Source: Actinomycetes bacterium (GTDB lineage Bacteria; Actinomycetota; Acidimicrobiia; Acidimicrobiales; Palsa-688). From it: a DNA stretch of 5,902 nucleotides. Below the pieces are notes generated by a model, which did no database searches, was not told where the DNA came from, and saw nothing but the letters and a program-made list of their open reading frames with translations. The position numbers were made by a program, and so were the translations under genes. The DNA lies in contig JAKAQB010000139.1 of assembly GCA_021811865.1 (NCBI GenBank), positions 1-5,902 on the forward strand, in the 5' to 3' direction. Below are positions 1 to 4,131 of the stretch, piece by piece; position 1 is the stretch's first letter; every line of letters begins with the position of its first letter.

Positions 1-18
1 AACAGGCGTGGCGGCGAT

Positions 19-47
19 TGTGAAGTAGCAGTCGCACTTCATGTGTG
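19..47 (+). repeat. 29-bp palindromic spacer repeat, copy A (diverged)
   Basis: This is the most diverged of four related 29-bp units, the others being at 1242, 1970 and 5853. It keeps the opening TGTGAA, the central AGTCGCAC and a closing TGTG. It has an extra A that creates an ATG at 41, which opens the reading frame of the HicB fragment. The central AGAAGT/ACTTCT inverted repeat seen in copy D is mostly lost here. Confidence 0.55.
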
Positions 48-184
48 ATTTCGTCGGTGTGCGATTCACGGCAGCGATCGCGCATGAGGGCGAGTGGTTC
101 GCCGCTCGCGCCCTCGAGGTCGAGGTGACGACCCAGGACCACAGCAGCGATGAGGCGCCGGCCAACCTCCGACGAGCGCTACGA
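41..184 (+). pseudogene. Truncated HicB-type antitoxin fragment
   Basis: About 45 codons clearly match the HicB encoded at 2545-2336: FTAAIAHEGEWFAARALEVEV here against FTAAVTHEGGWYVARALEVEV there, followed by DEA.ANLR.AL in both. The match covers the strands and first helix of the HicB fold and stops after the helix. The C-terminal part of the partner (the LYFEDE segment and the PPIIATVQL strand) is missing, and no hicA lies next to it. The frame stays open through a basic linker (about residues 48-70) into the XRE antitoxin at 251, so a 177-residue chimera is formally possible. I judge it a remnant because the fold is incomplete and the downstream gene has its own ribosome binding site. Its plus orientation is opposite to the two hic operons nearby. 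Confidence 0.7.
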
Positions 185-236
185 CGCCCATCTCAGCGGG
201 GTGAACGCCGAGCAGGGTCACGCGAAGGGAAGTGGC

Positions 237-243
237 GGGAGGT
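237..243 (+). promoter_or_regulatory. Strong Shine-Dalgarno site for the XRE antitoxin
   Basis: GGGAGGT lies 7 bases before the ATG at 251. It is the clearest ribosome binding site in the window and supports 251 over the upstream in-frame ATG at 41 as the start of the antitoxin. Confidence 0.7.
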
Positions 244-250
244 AGGGAAG

Positions 251-574
251 ATGAGCGCACGAGACTGGGAGAAAGAGGTCCTTGCGACGAAGTGCGCCGA
301 GAAGCGAGTTGCCGAGATCGAACGGGAGCTCCTTCTCGCCAGCCGGCTCACGGCGTTGCGTGAAGGCGCTGGGGTCAGCCAGCGTGAGCTCGCGAAGCGT
401 CTGGGCGTCTCCCAGCCACGCGTCGCTGCCATCGAACGCTCGCACAACATGACGATCGAGGTACTCGAGCAGTACGTCGAGGCGCTCGGCGCAATGCTCG
501 AGGTGAACGTCCTCAAGGGCCGACGGAAGACCCGGCTGCTGGGGACGGGCAACGAAGGTGCCGAGTCAGCCTGA
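251..574 (+). CDS. XRE-family (HigA-like) antitoxin, orphan
   Basis: A 107-residue helix-turn-helix protein. Residues about 29-66 form the XRE/Cro HTH: SRLTALREGAG, then VSQRELAKRLG, then VSQPRVAAIER, the last being the recognition helix. It ends in a VLEQYVEALGAMLEVNV segment typical of HigA-type antitoxins, where the end of the helical domain is followed by a short beta strand. Such proteins neutralise a RelE/HigB-fold mRNA-cleaving toxin and repress their own operon. No toxin gene is visible beside it: upstream is the HicB fragment and a linker of about 65 bp, and downstream is a transposase relic. A short frame ending in TAG at 243-245 could be the last trace of a toxin 3' end, but this cannot be shown. 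The N-terminal 25 residues are charged and helical. It could equally be a solitary XRE regulator. Confidence 0.75.
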   Translation: MSARDWEKEVLATKCAEKRVAEIERELLLASRLTALREGAGVSQRELAKRLGVSQPRVAAIERSHNMTIEVLEQYVEALGAMLEVNVLKGRRKTRLLGTGNEGAESA

Positions 575-602
575 TCGTGACCCATACTGACGGGGCTCGG
601 CG

Positions 603-1090
603 GGAACCTTGGCAGCGGCGCTTCTGCGCGCGTACACAGACGGCGTCTCTCCCGGCGACGTGCTCTGCGACTGCGGGTACTCCAATCGTGACCCGAAGAC
701 CTTTGCCTCCATCTTGGTCATAGTGGAGATCGACGCCAAGCGCCGCCAGAAGCACCAGTACCCCTCCAATGCACACCGGTTCTCCTGCAGCCGGAGGACT
801 GCCGCGGAGCGCACGTTCGCGTGGTTCTCAGACCCCGCCACCGGCGGGGCCCGGCGGGGCTGGTCCCGCTGTTGAGGATCGGACGCGTGCCCGACGCGCT
901 CATGTACGCGCTGTGCGCCGCCGTGAGATGCGTCCGGCTCGCCCTGGGCGCAGAGGAACCGGAGAACGAAGCGGCACGGCGAGCGGCTATCGGCATCTCT
1001 CCACTCCGACGAAGGCGACGCCGTGAGCGGAACGCTGAGGAAGAGTCGAGCGAATCAGCAGACGGCGTGCCGGACCCCACACTCGGATAG
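603..1090 (+). pseudogene. Decayed IS4-like DDE transposase (N-terminal loss, internal deletion, frameshift)
   Basis: This is a relic of a transposase related to the intact one at 4132-5700. Homology starts near LLRAYTDGV, matching residue 237 onward of the intact protein, and includes the second catalytic Asp (DCGYSNRD). It then jumps from TFAS directly to ILVIVEIDAKRRQKH, skipping intact residues 268-396 (129 codons, in frame, near 711/712). The catalytic Glu motif follows (AAERTFAWF). The Tyr of the Y-R-E signature is lost and the Lys position is Ser. About 5 extra bases near 870-890 create a TGA at 873-875 and shift the frame. The rest of the match (DALMYALC...RRAA.G.SPLRRRRRR...ADGVPDPT) continues in the other frame to TAG at 1088-1090. 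Divergence from the intact copy shows it is not a recent deletion of that copy. It should not be active. Confidence 0.88.
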
Positions 1091-1215
1091 CTCCGGCAAA
1101 GTCCGCGCCCTGGGCGCCAGCTCGAACGACGCCTCGCTCGCCTGCGACACGCGCCCGGGTGCTTGTCGGGGAGTCTTGACCGGCTTGACGCCGCCGCACT
1201 CACCCTGAGCGCGCC
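1091..1215 (+). repeat. 3' flank of the transposase relic, homologous to 5701-5826
   Basis: This noncoding stretch follows the relic stop codon and aligns closely with the 3' flank of the intact element. Shared blocks include CCCTGGGCGCCAGCTCGAAC and GACGCCTC.CTCGCC.GCGACAC. It shows that the relic keeps the complete right side of its element. The small hairpin after the stop in the intact copy is disrupted here. Confidence 0.75.
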
Positions 1216-1241
1216 ACTTCACCAGGACGCCTGGGGGATTT

Positions 1242-1270
1242 TGTGAACAAGAATCTGCAACTTCTGTGAA
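1242..1270 (+). repeat. 29-bp palindromic spacer repeat, copy B
   Basis: Begins TGTGAACAAGAA and ends ACTTCTGTGAA. It sits at the right end of the transposase relic, the position that copy D takes at the end of the intact element. It contains a 9-codon GTG...TGA frame reading VNKNLQLL, similar to VNEKSQLL in copy D. I treat that frame as a consequence of the repeat, not a gene. Confidence 0.75.
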
Positions 1271-1279
1271 GAATATCGG

Positions 1280-1387
1280 GCGCCCCCGACCTCCCAGAAT
1301 GCGAACCTCGAGCCGCTGGTCGAAGGACCGGCAATCAGACTGGCGATCCGGCACACGAAGATCCGTCGCGAGGGCTACCTCAGGTGA
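1280..1387 (+). pseudogene. C-terminal coding tail of an unrecognised protein, copy 1
   Basis: The frame reads NLEPLVEGPAIRLAIRHTK, then IRREGYLR and TGA at 1385-1387. Compared with the copy at 2008-2115, many differences are synonymous third positions (V, E, G, A, T, K, R, R), and I/V and K/R replacements are conservative. That is the mark of past protein-level selection. No plausible start exists: an in-frame TGA lies at 1243-1245, inside the 29-bp core. It is therefore a 3' remnant of a gene. I do not recognise the family. It converges on hicB, whose stop codon is 25 bp away. Confidence 0.5.
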
Positions 1388-1412
1388 TGGCGCGCCACGG
1401 GCTCGTCACCGT

Positions 1413-1631
1413 TCATGCCACCCGGACCTTCGTCGAGCCCATCGCCGTCGGCGGGGGAATCGGCTCGCCATGCTCGCGCAGCGACTGGATGTGCAGAGGG
1501 ATCGCTTCGGCGATGAGCTCTTCGACCTCGTCGCGGGAGCAGCCAGCCGCCACGCACCCAGGAAGATCGGGTACATACGCGCCCCAGGCGTCGCCTTCCT
1601 GCTCGATCACGACGACGTACTCAGTCACCAT
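1413..1631 (-). CDS. hicB: HicB antitoxin (HicB-fold only, short form)
   Basis: A 72-residue protein with the textbook HicB fold: a first strand EYVVVIEQEGDAWGAYVPDLPGCV, then AAGCSRDEVEELIAEAIPLHIQSLREHGEPIPPP. HicB is a partly degraded RNase-H-like domain that binds and blocks the HicA mRNA interferase, and with its partner it usually represses the operon. Here the protein stops after the fold, with no added HTH or ribbon-helix-helix domain, so DNA binding would need the C-terminal segment (about residues 60-72) or another factor. The ATG at 1631 lies inside the end of hicA, an 11-bp overlap, with GGGAAGG five bases upstream, so the pair is co-transcribed and probably translationally coupled. 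It looks intact. It is the downstream gene of a hicA-hicB operon. Confidence 0.93.
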   Translation of the reverse strand: MVTEYVVVIEQEGDAWGAYVPDLPGCVAAGCSRDEVEELIAEAIPLHIQSLREHGEPIPPPTAMGSTKVRVA

Positions 1632-1824
1632 TCTGCCTTCCCGGCCTGCCGGCCTGCCGACAGATCGATCTCAGCGTACCCTTCGGCACTTCACCACTCG
1701 GCTTGCCTGCCACCGTCACCGTTCCAGGCCGGCCGGGATGGCGGAACTGGCGATGAGAGTCAACCTGCCTGTCGAGGCACCAGCCGTCTTGCTCCAAAGT
1801 ACGGATGACGTCTCGAACCTTCAC
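1621..1824 (-). CDS. hicA: HicA mRNA interferase toxin
   Basis: A 67-residue HicA with a small double-stranded-RNA-binding-like fold: VKVRDVIRTLEQDGW, the catalytic segment SHRQFRHP, then GTVTVAGKPS.EVPKGTLRSICRQAG. HicA cleaves mRNA and arrests growth when free of HicB. The His at residue 24 is the expected catalytic residue. The residue two before it is Asp (VDSH), where HicA proteins nearly always have Gly (GSH). This could weaken the toxin or reflect drift. The start is GTG at 1824, chosen because the family begins MKVRDV; no Shine-Dalgarno is evident. The frame is open further upstream, but that sequence is the 172-bp repeat and promoter region read backwards. It is first in the operon with hicB. 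Confidence 0.9.
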   Translation of the reverse strand: MKVRDVIRTLEQDGWCLDRQVDSHRQFRHPGRPGTVTVAGKPSGEVPKGTLRSICRQAGRPGRQNGD

Positions 1825-1943
1825 GGACTGAGGGTACGAGAAGGGTGTGACGACCGCGTCAAGCGACGCTAAGCTCCAGGTTCGGGCCGTGGAAGAGCCC
1901 ACCGCGGAAACTTGCCGGTCATCGGGTCGGTCGGCAGCGAACC
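1825..1943 (-). promoter_or_regulatory. Upstream region of hicA-hicB with a motif shared with the second hic operon
   Basis: This 119-bp stretch between the hicA start and the 172-bp repeat should hold the promoter. I cannot assign -35/-10 boxes with confidence. At 1879-1895, GGTTCG.GCCGTGGAAG (plus strand) occurs again at 2559-2575 with 16/17 identity. Both copies lie upstream of a hic operon and in the same orientation, although at different distances from the start codon. It may be a common promoter or regulator element, or sequence carried along with the modules. Confidence 0.4.
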
Positions 1944-1969
1944 TGTTCACCAGGCCGCTTGGGGACCTC

Positions 1970-1998
1970 TGTGAACAAGAAGTCGCACGTTCTGTGTA
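1970..1998 (+). repeat. 29-bp palindromic spacer repeat, copy C
   Basis: Begins TGTGAACAAGAAGTCGCAC and ends TTCTGTGTA. It matches copies B and D but is not next to any transposase sequence, so the unit is not simply a transposon end. Confidence 0.75.
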
Positions 1999-2007
1999 AT
2001 ATCTTCG

Positions 2008-2115
2008 GCGCCCCCGGCCTCCCAGAATGCGAACCTCGGTCCGCTGGTGGAGGGGCCGGCCATCACCCTGGCCGGCCGGCACACCAAAGTGCGCCGTGAG
2101 GGCTACGCCAAGTGA
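2008..2115 (+). pseudogene. C-terminal coding tail of an unrecognised protein, copy 2
   Basis: Reads NLGPLVEGPAITLAGRHTK, then VRREGYAK and TGA. It is the partner of the tail at 1280-1387, and the codon-aware pattern of differences is described there. The DNA upstream of the tail in this frame is the 29-bp core and offers no convincing start. It converges on the second hicA, whose stop is 5 bp away. Confidence 0.5.
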
Positions 2116-2120
2116 GGGCG

Positions 2121-2339
2121 TCAGAGAAGCGCGAAGAACTCCGCGGGCGTGAGACCGGCCTGTCTGAGCACCGAGCGGAGGGTGCCGATCGCAAGCTCCC
2201 GATGCATCGGCACGATGACCGTTCGATCGCCGCCTCGGAGCTTGACGTGGCTGCCTCGTTGACTGACCTGCACGAAACCGGCCTTGGACAAGGCGGCGAT
2301 GACGTCGGCACCACCGACGACCGGCAGTGCCGGGCTCAC
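2121..2339 (-). CDS. hicA: HicA mRNA interferase toxin (second operon)
   Basis: A 72-residue HicA: LPVVGGADVIAALSKAGF, the catalytic RGSHVKLR motif with His at residue 31, then DRTVIVPMHRELAIGTLRSVLRQAGLTPAEFFALL. All key family positions are present, including the Gly-Ser-His that is altered in the neighbouring HicA. Expected role: translation-independent mRNA cleavage when not held by HicB. The start is GTG at 2339, which overlaps the hicB stop by four bases (GTGA). This is typical of translational coupling and explains the lack of a Shine-Dalgarno. The order is hicB then hicA, opposite to the adjacent operon, and the two HicA proteins are of different subtypes, so this is not a recent tandem duplication. 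Confidence 0.92.
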   Translation of the reverse strand: MSPALPVVGGADVIAALSKAGFVQVSQRGSHVKLRGGDRTVIVPMHRELAIGTLRSVLRQAGLTPAEFFALL

Positions 2340-2545
2340 GCCGACAGCTGGACCGTCGCGATGATGGGAGGTTCGACGACCTCGGGCATGGTCTCGTCCT
2401 CGAAGTACAGCTCGAGCGCTTCCCGCAAGTTCGCCAAGGCCTCGTCGACCGTCCGACCCTGGCTGGTCACCTCGACCTCCAGGGCGCGCGCGACGTACCA
2501 CCCACCCTCGTGCGTGACCGCTGCGGTGAACTGCACGAGAACCAC
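2336..2545 (-). CDS. hicB: HicB-like antitoxin (second operon)
   Basis: About 69 residues from GTG at 2545: VVLVQFTAAVTHEGGWYVARALEVEVTSQGRTVDEALANLREALELYFEDETMPEVVEPPIIATVQLSA. This is the short HicB fold, with strands, the helix DEALANLREALELYFED, and a final strand PPIIATVQL. It should bind and inhibit the HicA encoded directly downstream. Start choice is uncertain: GTG at 2545, GTG at 2536 or TTG at 2581 are all in frame, and none has a good Shine-Dalgarno. I prefer 2545 because homology with the HicB fragment at 41-184 begins about there and because a palindrome (2541-2561) adjoins it, as expected for an operator at a promoter. The homologous fragment on the left of the window shows this subtype was once present twice. 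Confidence 0.88.
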   Translation of the reverse strand: MVLVQFTAAVTHEGGWYVARALEVEVTSQGRTVDEALANLREALELYFEDETMPEVVEPPIIATVQLSA

Positions 2546-2561
2546 TCTACGGCGTAGTGGT
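2541..2561. promoter_or_regulatory. Palindrome at the start of hicBA, candidate operator
   Basis: ACCACT at 2541-2546 is matched by AGTGGT at 2556-2561. Inside lies a second perfect palindrome, CTACG-G-CGTAG (2547-2557). The site overlaps the preferred GTG start of hicB. TA complexes commonly repress their own promoters through such dyads. Alternatively it is an mRNA hairpin at the start codon. Confidence 0.45.
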
Positions 2562-2581
2562 TCGCGCCGTGGAAGGTCCAA

Positions 2582-2794
2582 CCTGATGAAGTGACGCTGG
2601 TAGCGGATGTGGTGGTGAGGTCATCACACAAGGGTCTGAGCAGCCCCGACGCGCCGGGATCGACTGGTCACCCACGCGATGAGCGACGCCAGCCCACACC
2701 GCCAACTGCCCCACCAGGGACGTCGCGCGAAGGCCCGCTTCCATGGGGTCGGTCGGCCCCCTCTGTCCACTCTTGGACGGCGGGGCCCGGCGGC
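2582..2794. other. Gene-free interval between the hic promoter and the DUF6788-like gene
   Basis: No convincing gene is present. It should contain the left boundary of the three-gene element. A GTCCA-CTCT-TGGAC hairpin at 2765-2778 lies 17 bp beyond the stop of the minus-strand gene and could end its transcript, although no T-run follows it. Confidence 0.4.
2621..2632 (+). repeat. Tentative left inverted repeat of the element
   Basis: TCATCACACAAG compares with the inverted right end TCTTCACAGAAG, two mismatches in twelve. The position fits, but a match this short could be chance. Confidence 0.25.
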
Positions 2795-3172
2795 TCAGCG
2801 CTTCGAGCGGGGGTCGTCTTCGACGAGGGCGAGCCCGAGCTCTTCGAGCTCGTGGAGCAGGCGCTTCAATCGGCGGTCGTTGTCGAAGAAGACCTGGTAG
2901 TCGGCGAGCTGCTCGTCGGACAAAAGGCGCGTGACCGTCTTCTTCGAGACCTTGCGGGTCCAAGAGCGGAAGGGCCCGTGCAGGCGTGGCGGTGTCCTGC
3001 GGCACGAGCAGGCCGCCTTGCCGCAGCGTCCCTCCCTCACGACGACGCTACCGGGGAGGCAGGGCCCGATCGTCTGGAGCTCCGCTTGGATGCGCGCCAA
3101 CGCGGCGCCCTGGCGTGAGCTGAGGCGCACGCCCGAGAGCTTCCCAGAGGATCCACCGCTCCGAGAGGACAT
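2795..3172 (-). CDS. DUF6788-like transposon-associated protein
   Basis: A 125-residue protein from ATG at 3172. A helical N-terminus (SSRQGAALARIQAELQTIG) is followed by the family core: PGSVVVREGRCGKAACSCRR, then PPRLHGPFRSWTRKVSKKTVTRLLSDEQLADYQ, and a charged C-terminal helix DNDRRLKRLLHELEELGLALVEDD. Cysteines 50, 55 and 57 (CGKAACSC) plus nearby His65 could form a small metal site. The GPF.SWTRKV.KKTVTR segment is the most recognisable part of the family, whose function is unknown to me. It diverges from the integrase-like gene with start codons 21 bp apart, so the two are probably controlled together. There is no Shine-Dalgarno. TACTGT at 3185-3180 ends 7 bases before the ATG, as a -10 box for a leaderless transcript would. 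An accessory DNA-binding or regulatory role in transposition is inference. Confidence 0.8.
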   Translation of the reverse strand: MSSRSGGSSGKLSGVRLSSRQGAALARIQAELQTIGPCLPGSVVVREGRCGKAACSCRRTPPRLHGPFRSWTRKVSKKTVTRLLSDEQLADYQVFFDNDRRLKRLLHELEELGLALVEDDPRSKR

Positions 3173-3201
3173 TGTGCCAACAGTACATACACTGTGGCAC
3201 A
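3173..3201. promoter_or_regulatory. Imperfect palindrome filling the divergent start region, candidate shared operator
   Basis: TGTGCCA (3173-3179) is the exact inverse of TGGCACA (3195-3201). After one bulged A, CAGT (3181-3184) is the inverse of ACTG (3191-3194), giving 11 paired positions around the loop ACATAC. The dyad covers the whole 21-bp gap between the ATG at 3172 and the GTG at 3194 and runs into the second gene. A dimeric regulator bound here would block both promoters. Confidence 0.65.
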
Positions 3202-4099
3202 CGAGCTCCCTGCGGCCGTCGCCCAGGCGATCGAGCGGTTCTGCCCGAGCGGCGTCGACGAAGAAGCCGCCCGCTTCGCACGAGAGCTCGTCGCACACGC
3301 CGCTCCAGAGTCGGTCAACCGGGCCAAGGCCTTTTTGTTCGCGGCCTCTCGTCTGGGCGCCTTCGGCGAGGCCTGTGGCCTCGAGCTCAGCGCAGAGGTG
3401 CTGGTGCGCCCGTCGGTGATCGAGCGGTTCTGTGCGCCGGGGGTGAGCGCCATGTCTGCTGCGACGCGCCGGACCGTGCGCACCAACCTGCGGGCGATCG
3501 CCCGGCGGGTCGCGCCTTTGGGGCCCGAGGCGCCCCGCCTTTCGCGCGAGCGGGCCAAGGCCCCCTACAGCAGAGCCGAGATCGCGGCCTACCTCGCCCT
3601 CTCAGACGCCCAGCCGACCGAGGGGCGCCGGCTGCGGGCGTCAGCGCTCGTCTGCCTCTCGGCGGGTGCGGGGCTCGTCGGAGCTGACTTGAAGGCCGTC
3701 TGTGGCACCGACGTCGCCCTGCGCTCGGGGGGCGTCGTGGTCGTGGTGCGCCAGGGGCGCCGTCCGCGCGTGGTCCCGGTGCTCCGCCGCTTCCACGAGC
3801 GGCTGGTGCACGCCGCGGACCTCGCCGGCACCGGTCTTCTCATCGGCGGCACATCTGTGTCCCGGCGCAACGTGACGACGCCCATCACCGCGTCGCTTGC
3901 GGGCGGACGAGACCTTCCACGCCTCGACGTCTCGAGGCTTCGGGCGACGTGGCTGTGCGAGGTGGCCGAGGCGATCGGCCTGCGCGCCTTCATGGACGCG
4001 GCCGGCATCGTCTGCTCGCAGCGCCTGGGCGATCTCGTCGCTCACCTGGAGAAGGGGAGCGAGGCTGATGTGGTCGCGCTCGTCGGGGGACCGCTCTGA
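3194..4099 (+). CDS. Tyrosine-recombinase-fold protein without the catalytic tetrad (integrase-like accessory)
   Basis: A 301-residue protein. Residues about 43-118 look like an integrase core-binding (SAM-like) domain: a helix bundle, then VIERFC...MSAATRRTVRTNLRAIARRV. Residues 125-285 look like the catalytic fold: YSRAEIAAYLAL, then ALVCLSAGAGLVGADLKAV, a beta hairpin SGGVVVVVRQGRRPRVVPV, and DVSRLRATWLCEVAEAIGLRAFMDAAGI. Aligned to active recombinases by eye, Arg-I is Val162, the HxxR box is S247-R-L-R250 (only Arg kept), the second His is about Ile272, and the Tyr nucleophile is about Leu281. The C-terminal part after residue 254 has no Tyr at all. It is therefore unlikely to recombine DNA but may still bind it. 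The GTG start at 3194 gives MAHELP, a beginning I recall from homologs. It is followed by the transposase gene, probably in one operon. Confidence 0.75.
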   Translation: MAHELPAAVAQAIERFCPSGVDEEAARFARELVAHAAPESVNRAKAFLFAASRLGAFGEACGLELSAEVLVRPSVIERFCAPGVSAMSAATRRTVRTNLRAIARRVAPLGPEAPRLSRERAKAPYSRAEIAAYLALSDAQPTEGRRLRASALVCLSAGAGLVGADLKAVCGTDVALRSGGVVVVVRQGRRPRVVPVLRRFHERLVHAADLAGTGLLIGGTSVSRRNVTTPITASLAGGRDLPRLDVSRLRATWLCEVAEAIGLRAFMDAAGIVCSQRLGDLVAHLEKGSEADVVALVGGPL

Positions 4100-4131
4100 G
4101 CCGGGCCCCCAGGAGAGCGGCCATCGAGGCC

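Larger units (their letters stand above)
1216..1387 (+). repeat. 172-bp direct repeat, copy 1 (beyond the 3' end of hicAB)
   Basis: Aligns without gaps to 1944-2115 (constant offset 728). It has three parts: a leader starting TTCACCAGG (about 18/24 identical), the 29-bp core at 1242-1270 (23/29), and a coding tail at 1280-1387 (87/108 by hand count). Its left end overlaps the right end of the transposase relic. With copy 2 it brackets the hicA-hicB operon as direct repeats. Confidence 0.85.
1944..2115 (+). repeat. 172-bp direct repeat, copy 2 (beyond the 3' end of hicBA)
   Basis: Second copy of the repeat at 1216-1387, ungapped at offset 728 and roughly 75-80% identical overall. It separates the two hic operons: the promoter region of hicA-hicB is on its left and the end of the second hicA on its right, 5 bp beyond its final TGA. 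Confidence 0.85.

Noticed and set aside
1266..1808. 180-codon plus-strand frame over the hicAB locus
   Set aside because: Antisense to two recognisable HicA/HicB proteins, with no family resemblance.
1995..2082. tRNA-like GGTTCGCATTC on the minus strand of the repeated tail, suggesting a tRNA 3' end or att site
   Set aside because: The T-arm does not pair and no acceptor or anticodon stem could be found. The plus-strand codon pattern explains the conservation.
1971..2099. GTG-initiated small ORF starting in repeat copy C (VNKKS...)
   Set aside because: The equivalent frames in copies B and D stop after 8 residues, and the sequence past the core is conserved in a different frame.
1216..2115. 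Integron-like gene cassettes with attC sites separating the TA modules
   Set aside because: The repeats lack the GTTRRRY core and the paired R/L boxes of attC. One copy lies at a transposon end, and the coding tail is part of the repeat. The likeness is only in overall layout.
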